DNA of 64,000 bases, taken from positions 62,001 to 126,000 of the forward strand of contig JAFWFZ010000008.1 of the NCBI GenBank assembly GCA_017515345.1, written 5' to 3'. The stretch's first letter is position 1. Every line of letters begins with the position of its first letter. The stretch is from Oscillospiraceae bacterium (GTDB taxonomy: Bacteria > Bacillota > Clostridia > Oscillospirales > Oscillospiraceae). The translations under genes were made by a program, and so were the position numbers. This document shows, piece after piece, positions 17,287 through 25,615 of the stretch. The notes beneath the pieces were generated by a model. The model was given only the letters and a program-made list of their open reading frames with translations. It did no database searches and had not been told where the DNA came from.

Positions 17287-18309
17287 TTACCGGCCGATGC
17301 CCTTTCCGGCGCGCACCATGATCATCTGCGCCGCCACACTGACGGCGATCTCCTCCGGCGTCTCGCCCCCGATATCCAGCCCGATGGGCGCGGAGACGCG
17401 GGAAAACGCCTCCTCCGGGATGCCCGCCTCCAGCAGGCGCTGTCTCACCTGCTTATGCTTGTTCCTGCTGCCGATGACCCCGATATAGCGGGCGGGCGTC
17501 TTCATCATGGCGAGCTGCGCCTCATAGTCCTTCTGATGGCCGCGGGTCATGATGACCACGTAATCGTCCGGCCCCACCCCGGCGGCGAGCGCGCTGAGGT
17601 CGGTCATATCCAAAAGGCGGGTCTCCTCCGCGTCGGGGAACAGCTCCTTCGCCGCGAAGTCCGGCCGGTCCTCGCATACGACGCAGCGGAAGCCCACATG
17701 CGCCAGCACGGGCACCAGGGCCTGGGCCACGTGGCCGCCGCCGAAGATATACACTCTGCCGGGGTTCAGCACCCGCTCACAGTAGTAGACGCTGCCGCCG
17801 GCGGAAACCTGAAAGGCCGTCTCGCCGCCGGACATGGCGGCAACGACCTCCTCCGGGAGCTCCGCGCCGCAGAGGCCGGCCCCTTCGTTCCACGCGGCGA
17901 GCTTCCCGTTTTCAAGGCCCAGCACAAGCCAGCACGGCTCCCCCCGCCGATACAGCTTCCCGATGCGCTCCGTCACCCGGAGCGCGGTCTCGTCCCCGCC
18001 GGGGATGAAGCGGAAGTGCACGTCCACATCGCCGCCGCAGATCATGCCCAGGTCGGCGATGTCATTCGGCCGCAGCCGGAATTTTTCCGTGAGAGAGGTC
18101 CTCTTTTCCAGAAGCTCCGCGGCTATCTGCTCGCTCCTGTATTCCACGGCGCCGCCGCCGATGGTGCCGGCGATGCGCCCGTCCTTTGTCACGATCATCC
18201 TGGCGCCTGTGCCCCGGGGCGTAGCGCCGTGGCCGGCCACCACCGAGACGAGAACGGCGTCCCCGCCGGCGCGGAGCACCTCGTCCAGGGTCTTGAACAG
18301 CTTTCTCAT
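17287..18309 (-). CDS. XdhC/CoxI-family molybdenum hydroxylase maturation factor
   Basis: Accessory protein that in the XdhC family binds and matures (often sulfurates) the molybdenum cofactor before insertion into xanthine dehydrogenase-like enzymes. At 340 residues it has the N-terminal XdhC/CoxI domain (ATPRGTGARM, GTIGGGAVE) and a C-terminal Rossmann domain (VYIFGGGHVAQALVPV, VIMTRGHQKDYEAQL, YIGVIGSRNK). It is the last gene of the minus-strand arm of the molybdenum hydroxylase locus, 14 bp after the phosphatase/HD gene. Confidence 0.93.
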   Translation of the reverse strand: MRKLFKTLDEVLRAGGDAVLVSVVAGHGATPRGTGARMIVTKDGRIAGTIGGGAVEYRSEQIAAELLEKRTSLTEKFRLRPNDIADLGMICGGDVDVHFRFIPGGDETALRVTERIGKLYRRGEPCWLVLGLENGKLAAWNEGAGLCGAELPEEVVAAMSGGETAFQVSAGGSVYYCERVLNPGRVYIFGGGHVAQALVPVLAHVGFRCVVCEDRPDFAAKELFPDAEETRLLDMTDLSALAAGVGPDDYVVIMTRGHQKDYEAQLAMMKTPARYIGVIGSRNKHKQVRQRLLEAGIPEEAFSRVSAPIGLDIGGETPEEIAVSVAAQMIMVRAGKGIGR

Positions 18310-18323
18310 GTCAGTTCCTCCTT

Positions 18324-19385
18324 TTAAGCGCCGGTATCTGTCCTGCCGATCCGCGCCATGATTTCAAATGCCGCTTTCTTTCTCCGTTCCAGTGCGGCGG
18401 CCGCCTCGGGCGAGGCGCATTTTTCCCCGGCGCGCCGGAACCGTTCCTCCAGGGTGACGCGCCGGTCCTCCCGTACGAGCTTGTCCGCCAGGAACAGGAG
18501 CTTCTCCTCATTCACGGGCCCCAGGGGATCGCAGTCGTGGTGCTGCTCGATGACTCGCGCCAGCCGCAGATACCCCCTCCGCCGCAGGACCTCCGCCGCG
18601 GCGCGGGGATGATCCCGCTCGACCCGCATGAGATCATGGAGCTCACAGGCGGCGGACAGCAGCTCCGTGTCGATACCGGGAACGCCCGACGCCAGCTCCA
18701 GCGCGGTCTCACGCACCGCCGCGCAGTGGCGGAGGACGCGCTCAGGCGTTCCGCACTCCGCCTCCAATGCTCTTCGCTCCTCGGGAGCCGGCACGGCGAA
18801 GGGCGAAATGCCCGCGGCCAGGACCCGGAAGCGTCCCTCCTCAAAGGCGAGCACATTCACGCAGCCGCAGTCTTGGGGCAGCTCCATCGCGTCACGCATG
18901 GGCCTGCCCAGCAGGGTACACAGGATCGCCCTGTTGACGCCCGCGTGGGCAACGGCCGCCGCGTCGCCCGGGCACCTGCGCATGATGCGTGTCAGGGCGG
19001 CAAGGCCCCTCTCGGCGGCGCTTTCCGGCCGCTCGCCCCCCGGCGGGGGGATGGAGAGGTCGCGTCCCCGTCTCTCATAGTGCTCCGGCCAGCGTTCCCG
19101 GATCTCCCGGAAGCTGAGCCCGTCCCAGTCGCCGGCGTCCAGCTCCCGCAGATCGGTCTCGATCTCCGTCCGCCAGCGCCCCGCGCTCAGAAGCAGGGCG
19201 GTGCTGCGGCACCGGAGGAGGGGACTCGAAAACAGCCGCAGATCCCCTCCGAAGCATCCGGCGAGCCGCGAGGCCGTCAGGCCGCCCTCCCTGCTCAGGG
19301 GCGGGTCGCTGCGGCTGCCCAGGCAGCGGCGTTCGCCGCCGGGGAGGTCCGGCTCCCCGTGGCGGAGAAGATAGAGTATCTTCAT
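18324..19385 (-). CDS. histidine phosphatase / HD-domain fusion
   Basis: A 353-residue two-domain protein. Residues 1 to about 190 are a histidine phosphatase (phosphoglycerate mutase type) with the catalytic LLRHGEP and AVAHAGVNRA motifs. Residues about 205-353 form an HD hydrolase domain, with HCAAVRETAL, ACELHDLMR and VIEQHHDCDP as metal ligands. Such fusions occur with XdhC and NTP-transferase genes in molybdenum hydroxylase loci. The start overlaps the stop of the methyltransferase/NTP-transferase gene by 4 bp. A role in nucleotide or cofactor trimming is only a guess. Confidence 0.82.
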   Translation of the reverse strand: MKILYLLRHGEPDLPGGERRCLGSRSDPPLSREGGLTASRLAGCFGGDLRLFSSPLLRCRSTALLLSAGRWRTEIETDLRELDAGDWDGLSFREIRERWPEHYERRGRDLSIPPPGGERPESAAERGLAALTRIMRRCPGDAAAVAHAGVNRAILCTLLGRPMRDAMELPQDCGCVNVLAFEEGRFRVLAAGISPFAVPAPEERRALEAECGTPERVLRHCAAVRETALELASGVPGIDTELLSAACELHDLMRVERDHPRAAAEVLRRRGYLRLARVIEQHHDCDPLGPVNEEKLLFLADKLVREDRRVTLEERFRRAGEKCASPEAAAALERRKKAAFEIMARIGRTDTGA

Positions 19386-20599
19386 ATCCCGCCCCCCAGT
19401 GATCGGATCAGCCTGTATTCCTCCGGGGTGTCCGCGTCCAGCACGGCGCCCCGGTCATCCGTCTCCACATTCAAAACGGCGACGCCCAGCGCCCGCAGCG
19501 CTCCCCGCAGGCCGTCCTCCCCGCCATACTCCATGAGCCGGGGGATCAGCGTCCCGCGCAGCAGCAGCGGGTGTCCGTGCGTCCCGTGATAGAGGGGCCG
19601 CGCCGCGTCCGCCTCCGTGTTGAGTAGGGCCCGCGCCGTTTCCGGCGACACGGCGGGCACGTCGCCCGGCGTGACCAGCACCCGTTCGCACGTCTCCGAC
19701 AGCGCCGCAAGTCCCAGGCGCAGGGAGTCGAACATCTCCGTCTCAGCGAAATCCGGGTTGTGGACAAAGCGCGCGAAGGGCAGCGCAGCCTCGATGTCCG
19801 CGGCTCGCTTTCCGGTGACGATGACCGTCTCCTCCGCGCCCGCCGCCCGGAGCGCATCCGCGCAGGAGGAGAGCACCGTGCCGCCGCCGAAAGGCAGCAG
19901 GGGCTTGAAGTCCCCCATCCGGGAGGACAGGCCCGCCGCCGGGATCACCGCCGCCACCCGGCATGCGACCCGCTGCTTCCGGAGCAGCCACACGCCGTAG
20001 CCCGCCTTCGCTTTTTTCAGCGCGGCCGCCGTCTTCGGGCTCATGCAGGCGCAGAAAACGCCGTCGAGTATCATCTGGGCGGCCATGGCGTACAGTTCGC
20101 CGCTCTTGTCCTCAAAGCCGGTCTGTTCAAAATCCGCTTCCGTGAACATCCGCTCCAACTCTTCGCGGGCATAGAGTTTTCCGATCACGCCGTCGCCTTC
20201 CGTGTCGGCGGTCCCGGCGCGGGCGTACAGGTCCGAGAGGATCAGCCGTCCCCCCGGCCGCAGTACGCGGCGCATCTCCGCCAGGGCCTCCTCCGGCCGG
20301 TCCAGGAGGGAGAACACGCACTCGCACAGAACGGCGTCAAAGCTGCCGGTGGGGTACGGGAGCGACGCCGCGCCGCATTCCGTGATCTCCGCCGCCGGAC
20401 AATTCCTCCGGGCAAGTGCGGCGTTTTCCGGATCGGGCTCCGCCCCGCACAGGCGCTTTGTCCCCATCTGAGCCAGGTAGCTGAGCCGGTCGCCCCGGCC
20501 GCAGCCCACGTCCAGCACGCTCCCGGCGTCTCCCACGAGCCGCGCCACGTATTCGTCGCCGCAGGGGCTCAGCCTGCGCATCGTTTCACCGTAAGCCAT
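19382..20599 (-). CDS. methyltransferase / MobA-like NTP transferase fusion
   Basis: A 405-residue fusion. Residues 1 to about 190 are a SAM-dependent methyltransferase (VLDVGCGRGDRLSYLA, DAVLCECVFSLL, PGGRLILSDLYA), like the DVU_1556 family. Residues about 208-405 are a nucleotidyltransferase of the MobA/MocA type (VIPAAGLSSRMGDFKPLLPF, VTPGDVPAVSP, HGHPLLLRG), like DVU_1551, which may load CMP or GMP onto molybdopterin. Elsewhere these are often separate genes. It starts 1 bp after the radical SAM gene stop. Family names are from memory of NCBI models; the exact reaction of the methyltransferase is unknown. Confidence 0.85.
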   Translation of the reverse strand: MAYGETMRRLSPCGDEYVARLVGDAGSVLDVGCGRGDRLSYLAQMGTKRLCGAEPDPENAALARRNCPAAEITECGAASLPYPTGSFDAVLCECVFSLLDRPEEALAEMRRVLRPGGRLILSDLYARAGTADTEGDGVIGKLYAREELERMFTEADFEQTGFEDKSGELYAMAAQMILDGVFCACMSPKTAAALKKAKAGYGVWLLRKQRVACRVAAVIPAAGLSSRMGDFKPLLPFGGGTVLSSCADALRAAGAEETVIVTGKRAADIEAALPFARFVHNPDFAETEMFDSLRLGLAALSETCERVLVTPGDVPAVSPETARALLNTEADAARPLYHGTHGHPLLLRGTLIPRLMEYGGEDGLRGALRALGVAVLNVETDDRGAVLDADTPEEYRLIRSLGGGI

Positions 20600-20600
20600 G

Positions 20601-21914
20601 TCAGCGCCCGATCCCCGTCAGATACTCTGAGCAGAAGGGCTTGAGCCCGCCGTCGGACCAGACGTGCAGTGAGCAGCGCCGCAGACGCTCGACATCCAGA
20701 TTCATGGCGTCCTGGAACGCCATGGCCGTGACGGTGAAGCTGTACTTCTTTGCCCGCCACAGGAAATAATCCAGGCTGTTTTTGTCCGGTTCCACACTCA
20801 GGTCGATATCGTCCTCCTCGCAGCAGCAGCACGAGTCCTCTTCCTTCTTCTCCGGCTCCGCACCGGACCAGCGGGAACCGATATACTCCCGGTTTCGCTC
20901 CGCCGTGGTCATCTCGTCCTTGGGCTCCTCCTGACGCCAGGTCAGGGGCATGAGGGAGCCGTTTTCCATCACCGTGAAGCCGGCGTGAAGGCCGCAGCCC
21001 GGGTGATCGCATCGGGAGGGCTGGATGTTTTTCTCTTTGATGCCCGCCTGCTCCGTCAGAGCGAAAATCAGCTCGTCCAGGGTGTAGCGGTCCTCATCCT
21101 CCGGCCGGGAGGGGTACCTTCCAAAATAGCTCACAGGCTGGAAATGGACGCCCCGCACCACCGGCGACAGTGCCCGCGCATACTCCACGACGGCGCCGAT
21201 CTGCCGGTCATTCACGCCCCGCACCACCGTGGGGACCAGGGTGACGCCAAGCCCGTATTTCCCGCACAGGTCGATGGCGCGGCGCTTTTCCTCCAGCAGA
21301 GGGCGGCCGCGGAGCGCCTCGTACACATCGTCCGTCACACCGTCAAACTGCATGAACACATAGCTGAGCCCCGCGTCCGCCAGGGCCTTCACATACGCCT
21401 CGTCATGGGCGAGCCGCAGCCCGTTGCTGTTGAGCTGGACATAGCGGCCGCCCTTCTCCTTTATATAAGCTGCCAGCTCCGGCAGATCGTCCCGCAGGGT
21501 GGGCTCGCCGCCGGAGAGCTGCACCGTGGGCTTTCCGTGGGTGAAGATCCCGTCCACGTCGCGCTTCAGCTCCTCCAGGCTCTTTTCCGGCCTGTCCCCG
21601 TCGGCAAAGCAGAAGCGGCAGTTCAGATTGCAGCGCCGGGTCACCTCCAGCAGCACGCAGCAGGTGCCCTGCAGATGCCCGGAGCAGATACCGCAGTCCC
21701 GCGGGCACCGCTCCCCCTCCCCCGCCTCCAGGGGACGGACGTAGCCGCGCCAGCTTTGGAAGTCCGCCTTTCCGTGCCAGACGATACAGCGGAAATCCCC
21801 GTGCTCCGGGCAGGTCTTCTCCATGTAGATCTTCCCGTCCGCCTCCGTCAGTGCGGCCCCGATGTTTTTCAGGCAGACGGGACAGACCGACCGCACCTTT
21901 CTGATGAGCGCCAT
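20601..21914 (-). CDS. trsS: radical SAM protein, TrsS type
   Basis: A 437-residue radical SAM protein, first gene of the minus arm. The N terminus carries a zinc-ribbon-like SVCPVCLKNIGAAL and KTCPEHGDF. The cluster motif is RRCNLNCRFCFA, preceded by GTCC, and the sulfur-rich PRDCGICSGH region precedes it. GGEPTL and the SAM-binding pieces follow. A run of four Cys (EEDSCCCCEEDD, about residues 345-356) sits near the C terminus. It matches the radical SAM (seleno)protein TrsS seen with DVU_1551-1557-type genes. No in-frame UGA is present, so this is a Cys form. The substrate is unknown. Confidence 0.8.
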   Translation of the reverse strand: MALIRKVRSVCPVCLKNIGAALTEADGKIYMEKTCPEHGDFRCIVWHGKADFQSWRGYVRPLEAGEGERCPRDCGICSGHLQGTCCVLLEVTRRCNLNCRFCFADGDRPEKSLEELKRDVDGIFTHGKPTVQLSGGEPTLRDDLPELAAYIKEKGGRYVQLNSNGLRLAHDEAYVKALADAGLSYVFMQFDGVTDDVYEALRGRPLLEEKRRAIDLCGKYGLGVTLVPTVVRGVNDRQIGAVVEYARALSPVVRGVHFQPVSYFGRYPSRPEDEDRYTLDELIFALTEQAGIKEKNIQPSRCDHPGCGLHAGFTVMENGSLMPLTWRQEEPKDEMTTAERNREYIGSRWSGAEPEKKEEDSCCCCEEDDIDLSVEPDKNSLDYFLWRAKKYSFTVTAMAFQDAMNLDVERLRRCSLHVWSDGGLKPFCSEYLTGIGR

Positions 21915-21956
21915 TTCATTGACCTCGCTTTCTCAATGAGCGACACATTCTTTCCC

Positions 21957-21989
21957 GGATATATTAACATATCCCCCCTCTCCGGTCAA
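21957..21989 (-). promoter_or_regulatory. promoter of the trsS operon with overlapping palindrome
   Basis: Minus-strand TTGACC (21984-21989), a 17-nt spacer and TAATAT (21961-21966). A small inverted repeat GGATAT/ATATCC (21957-21974) covers the -10 and could be an operator. Confidence 0.65.
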
Positions 21990-22164
21990 CGCGGCCGGGG
22001 GCGCGAAAAGTGGAACGCCTACAGAAAATATCATACTTTACTTCCGATAATCACTCATTCCCTTCGCAGATTCTACCGGATTCTGCGTTTTTTACAAATT
22101 CCGTACATCTGCGGCCGGATCGCTGTGTGTTTTATTGGAAAAACTACCGAAAAAAGTTTTGCTA

Positions 22165-22193
22165 TTGATTAAATCAAACGGATAATATATAAT
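22165..22193 (+). promoter_or_regulatory. promoter of the molybdenum hydroxylase operon
   Basis: TTGATT (22165-22170), a 17-nt spacer and a perfect TATAAT (22188-22193), about 30-35 bp before the first gene. It diverges from the trsS promoter, so both arms start from one ~300-bp intergenic region. Confidence 0.75.
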
Positions 22194-22221
22194 AAAAAGA
22201 ACTTTAGGAAAGCAGTTGGTG

Positions 22222-22674
22222 ATGACTATGGGAAAACACAGCATCAGCAGAGCTGAGGCGATATCCAGCTTTGAAAAGGGCGTGAACTGCTGCCAGACGG
22301 TGCTTCTGCCCTTTGCGGATAAGCTCGGATATGAAGAGGAGGAGTTCATGGATCTGGGCGCCTGCTTCGGCGGCGGCATGGGCATGGGCGAGACCTGCGG
22401 TACCGTGACGGGGGCCATGATGGTCATCGGCATGGCCGTGGGATGCGAAACACAGGAGCAGCGGGACAGATTGGATGAGCTGAAGGCCGAGTTCCAGCGG
22501 CGCTTTCGCGAGCGCCATCAGTCCACCATGTGCCGCGACATCCTGGGCTTCGACGTGTCGATACCCGGCGAGAGCGAGAAGGCCGTGGAGTCCGGCGCGT
22601 TCTTCGACATCTGCCCCAGATGCATGGAGGATTCCATAGACATACTGGAAGAACTGCTGAAAGACGAACTATAA
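22222..22674 (+). CDS. C-GCAxxG-C-C family (redox) protein
   Basis: A small Cys-rich protein of about 150 residues. Family residues are visible: GVNCCQTVL near the N terminus, LGACFGGGMGMGETCGTVTGA in the centre (split over two turns), MCRDILG and ICPRCMED at the end. Similar proteins (DVU_1555 type) accompany this kind of molybdenum hydroxylase locus. A cofactor-binding or redox role is assumed, not proven. Start choice is uncertain: ATG at 22222 or 22228, with AGGAAAG and TTGGTGA as candidate ribosome binding sites. Confidence 0.82.
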   Translation: MTMGKHSISRAEAISSFEKGVNCCQTVLLPFADKLGYEEEEFMDLGACFGGGMGMGETCGTVTGAMMVIGMAVGCETQEQRDRLDELKAEFQRRFRERHQSTMCRDILGFDVSIPGESEKAVESGAFFDICPRCMEDSIDILEELLKDEL

Positions 22675-22698
22675 AACAGCTTGAAAGGAGACAGTCAC

Positions 22699-25542
22699 AT
22701 GGCAATCGGAAAACAGCTCGCCCGCGTCACTCTCGTCATCAACGGGGTCGAGCGCTTCGTCCTCTGCGACCCGCAGAAGGACACACTCGCCGTCGCCCTC
22801 AGACGACTCGGCCTCACCGGCACGAAGATCGGCTGCGGCATCGGCGTCTGCGGCGCTTGCTCCGTGATCCTCAACGGTGAGGTCGTGCGTGCCTGTACCA
22901 AGAAGATGAAGTCCATCGAGCCCTACAGTGAGATCACCACCATCGAGGGTATCGGGACGCCCCAGCATCTTCATCCCCTGCAGCAGGCGTGGATCACCTA
23001 CGGCGGCGCCCAGTGCGGCTTCTGCACCCCCGGCTTCATCGTGTCGGCGTACGCGCTTCTGAATCAGAATCCCAGCCCCACCCGCGAGGAGGTGCGCGAC
23101 TGGTTCCAGGCGCACCACAACATCTGCCGCTGCACCGGCTACAAGCCGCTGGTGGACTCTGTCATGGCCGCCGCCGCCGTCATGCGCGGCGAGAAGACCA
23201 TGGACGATATCATCTACCATGACAATGGCGAGGATATCTACGGTTCCTATCGTCCCCGTCCCTCCGCTCTCGGCAAGGTCACCGGCCTCACCGATTACGG
23301 CGACGATATCAAGCTCAAGCTGCCGGAGGGCTTTGCCCATCTGGCCGTGGTCATCCCCGACGTGGCCCACGCGAAGATCAAGAGCGTGGACGTGTCCGAG
23401 GCGGAGGCCATGCCCGGCGTGTACAAGGTCCTCACCTCCGAGCATGTGCGCGGCACCAACAACCTGGAGATGCCTGTCGTCGCCCAGCGGAAGAAGGGCG
23501 CGGGCCTGACTCCCTGCCCCGTCATCGCCGGCGACAAGATCCGCCGCAAGGGCGACGTGATCGCCGTGGTGGCCGCCGACAGCGAGGAGCATGCCCGGGC
23601 CGCCGTCAAGGCCGTGAAATACGACCTGGAGGTGCTGCCCGCCTACATGACCCTGCCCGAGGCGAGCGTGCCCGACGCGATCCAGCTCTACGACGATCAG
23701 CCCAACCAGTTCATGTTCCAGCCCTGCTTCAAGGGCGAGGATACCGCCGACCTGTTTGAGGACGCCCCCTACGTGGTGGAGGGCAGCTTCCACACCGGTC
23801 ACGAGCCGCACCTGCCCATCGAGCCCGACGTGGTACAGGGCTACTACGATGAGGAGGGCAACGTGACCCTCCAGTGCAAGTGCCAGGCCATCGGCGAGTG
23901 CCGCGAGGAGCTTGCTCCCGCCTGCGGCCTCGACATCGACAAGCTGCGCATCATCATGAACCCCGCCGGCGGCGCCTTCGGCTACCCCGTGAACGCCACC
24001 ACCTTCGGCGTGGTGATGGCCGCCGTCATGGAGCTGGGCATGCCCTGCACCATGACCCTGAACTACGAGGAGTTCATGTTCATGACCGGCAAGCGCGGCG
24101 CCTCCTTCTCCAACGGCCGCCTCGCCTGCGACGAGAACGGAAAGCTTCTCGCCGGTGAGAGCGACATGGGCCTGGACCACGGCGCTTACGGCATGATCGC
24201 CAGCAAGATCTTTGCGAACCTGATCACCGTCAGCTACCACGGCTACAACCTGCCCAACTTCAAGGGCCTCGTGCGCGCCACCGCCACGAACCACGCCTTC
24301 TGCGCGCCGTACCGCGGCTTCGGCTCTCCCCAGGGCTACACCGTTTCGGAGCAGCTTATCGACATGCTTGCCCGGAAGATCGGCATGGATCCCTGGGAAT
24401 TCCGGAAGCTGAACGCTGCCCGTCCCGGTGACACCACTGTGAACAGCATGCCCTACAAGGATTACCCGTACCCCGACATGCTGGATAAGATCAAGCCCAC
24501 CTACGACGCCTACAAGGCGGAGGCGGAGGCTGCCAGAGCAGAGGGACGCCACCTGGGCGTCGGCCTGGCGCTGGGCGGCTTCCACTGCACCATCGGCATG
24601 TTCGACATCTCCGATATCGCGGTGGAGCTTCGTCCCGACGGCGGCATCAACTTCTACAACACCTGGGAAGACGTGGGCCAGGGCGGCGACATCGGCTCCC
24701 TCACCCACATTGTCAAGGCGCTGGAGCCTCTGGGCATCAAGCCCGAGCAGGTGCGCCTCATCATGAACGACAGCAAGGCCTGCCCCGATTCCGGTCTTGC
24801 CGCCGCCAGCCGCAGCCACTACATGGTCGGCAACGCCACCATCGACGGCTGCAACAAGCTCATGGACGCCATGCGCAAGGAGGACGGCACCTTCCGCACC
24901 TACGACGAGATGGTCGCGGAGGGGATCCCCACCAAGTACAACGGCCACTACGACCAGATGAACATCGGCCTGCCTCCCGGACTCGATCCCTTCACCGGCA
25001 TGGGCGACAAGGACGCCGTCAACATGTACGGCCTGCACGTCTGCCTCGTGGAGGTGAATGTGGAGACCGGCAAGGTGCAGGTGCTGCGCAACCACTCCCT
25101 GGTGGACGTGGGTCCCGTGGGCAACAAGCTGTCCGTGGACGGCCAGGCCTACAGCGGCATGAGTCACAGCATCGGCTTCGCCCTGAGCGAGCAGTTTGAG
25201 GACATCAACAAGCACAAGAACATGATCGCCTGCGGCATCCCCCAGATCAAGGACATCCCGGACGATCTCAGCGTGGAGTATATTGAGGACAACCTGCGTC
25301 CCCGCGGGCCGCACGGCTCCAGCGGCTGCTCCGAAATCTTCCAGTCCTCCGGCCATACCGCGGTGCTCAACGCCATCGCGGACGCCTGCGGCGTGCGGAT
25401 CTACGATCTGCCCGCCACGCCCGCCAAGGTCAAGGCCGCCTATGAGGCGGTCCAGCGCGGCGAGGATCTGACTCCTCCCAAGTACTACATGGGCAAGGAG
25501 TTCGAGGATATGCTCGACGAGCTCAACGAGCGCACCTTCTAA
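22699..25542 (+). CDS. molybdopterin-dependent aldehyde-oxidoreductase-like enzyme
   Basis: A 947-residue single-chain molybdenum hydroxylase of the Desulfovibrio Mop / xanthine oxidase family. Residues about 1-80 form a plant-type [2Fe-2S] domain (GCGIGVCGAC, then AC). A second [2Fe-2S] domain follows (QCGFCTPGF, NICRCTGY). The rest is the Mo-pterin part, with GRLACDENGKLLA, APYRGFGSPQG, WEDVGQGG and the C-terminal GSSGCSEIF, where Glu879 matches the catalytic base. There is no FAD domain, so electrons must leave to another protein, probably the flavin/Fe-S protein encoded next. Substrate (aldehyde, purine or heterocycle) unknown. AAAGGAGA precedes the ATG at 22699. Confidence 0.93.
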   Translation: MAIGKQLARVTLVINGVERFVLCDPQKDTLAVALRRLGLTGTKIGCGIGVCGACSVILNGEVVRACTKKMKSIEPYSEITTIEGIGTPQHLHPLQQAWITYGGAQCGFCTPGFIVSAYALLNQNPSPTREEVRDWFQAHHNICRCTGYKPLVDSVMAAAAVMRGEKTMDDIIYHDNGEDIYGSYRPRPSALGKVTGLTDYGDDIKLKLPEGFAHLAVVIPDVAHAKIKSVDVSEAEAMPGVYKVLTSEHVRGTNNLEMPVVAQRKKGAGLTPCPVIAGDKIRRKGDVIAVVAADSEEHARAAVKAVKYDLEVLPAYMTLPEASVPDAIQLYDDQPNQFMFQPCFKGEDTADLFEDAPYVVEGSFHTGHEPHLPIEPDVVQGYYDEEGNVTLQCKCQAIGECREELAPACGLDIDKLRIIMNPAGGAFGYPVNATTFGVVMAAVMELGMPCTMTLNYEEFMFMTGKRGASFSNGRLACDENGKLLAGESDMGLDHGAYGMIASKIFANLITVSYHGYNLPNFKGLVRATATNHAFCAPYRGFGSPQGYTVSEQLIDMLARKIGMDPWEFRKLNAARPGDTTVNSMPYKDYPYPDMLDKIKPTYDAYKAEAEAARAEGRHLGVGLALGGFHCTIGMFDISDIAVELRPDGGINFYNTWEDVGQGGDIGSLTHIVKALEPLGIKPEQVRLIMNDSKACPDSGLAAASRSHYMVGNATIDGCNKLMDAMRKEDGTFRTYDEMVAEGIPTKYNGHYDQMNIGLPPGLDPFTGMGDKDAVNMYGLHVCLVEVNVETGKVQVLRNHSLVDVGPVGNKLSVDGQAYSGMSHSIGFALSEQFEDINKHKNMIACGIPQIKDIPDDLSVEYIEDNLRPRGPHGSSGCSEIFQSSGHTAVLNAIADACGVRIYDLPATPAKVKAAYEAVQRGEDLTPPKYYMGKEFEDMLDELNERTF

Positions 25543-25559
25543 ACGCACACAAGCAGAAA

Positions 25560-25589
25560 CAGGCCGCGTCTCACATGGGGCGCGGCCTG
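25560..25589 (+). terminator. intra-operon hairpin
   Basis: CAGGCCGCG (25560-25568) and CGCGGCCTG (25581-25589) form a 9-bp stem between the molybdenum enzyme and the next gene, followed by AATTTCC rather than a clear T-run. It may be a weak terminator or an mRNA-stabilising end. Confidence 0.45.
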
Positions 25590-25615
25590 AATTTCCTGAT
25601 TAAGGGAGATTTCCA

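Noticed and set aside
20601..21914. Selenocysteine codon in trsS
   Set aside because: No in-frame UGA in the reading frame and no SECIS-like stem noted.
22669..25548. 959-codon open frame on the minus strand
   Set aside because: Antisense mirror of the molybdenum enzyme gene, produced by GC-rich codon use; its translation is low-complexity in H, V, G and A with no domain.
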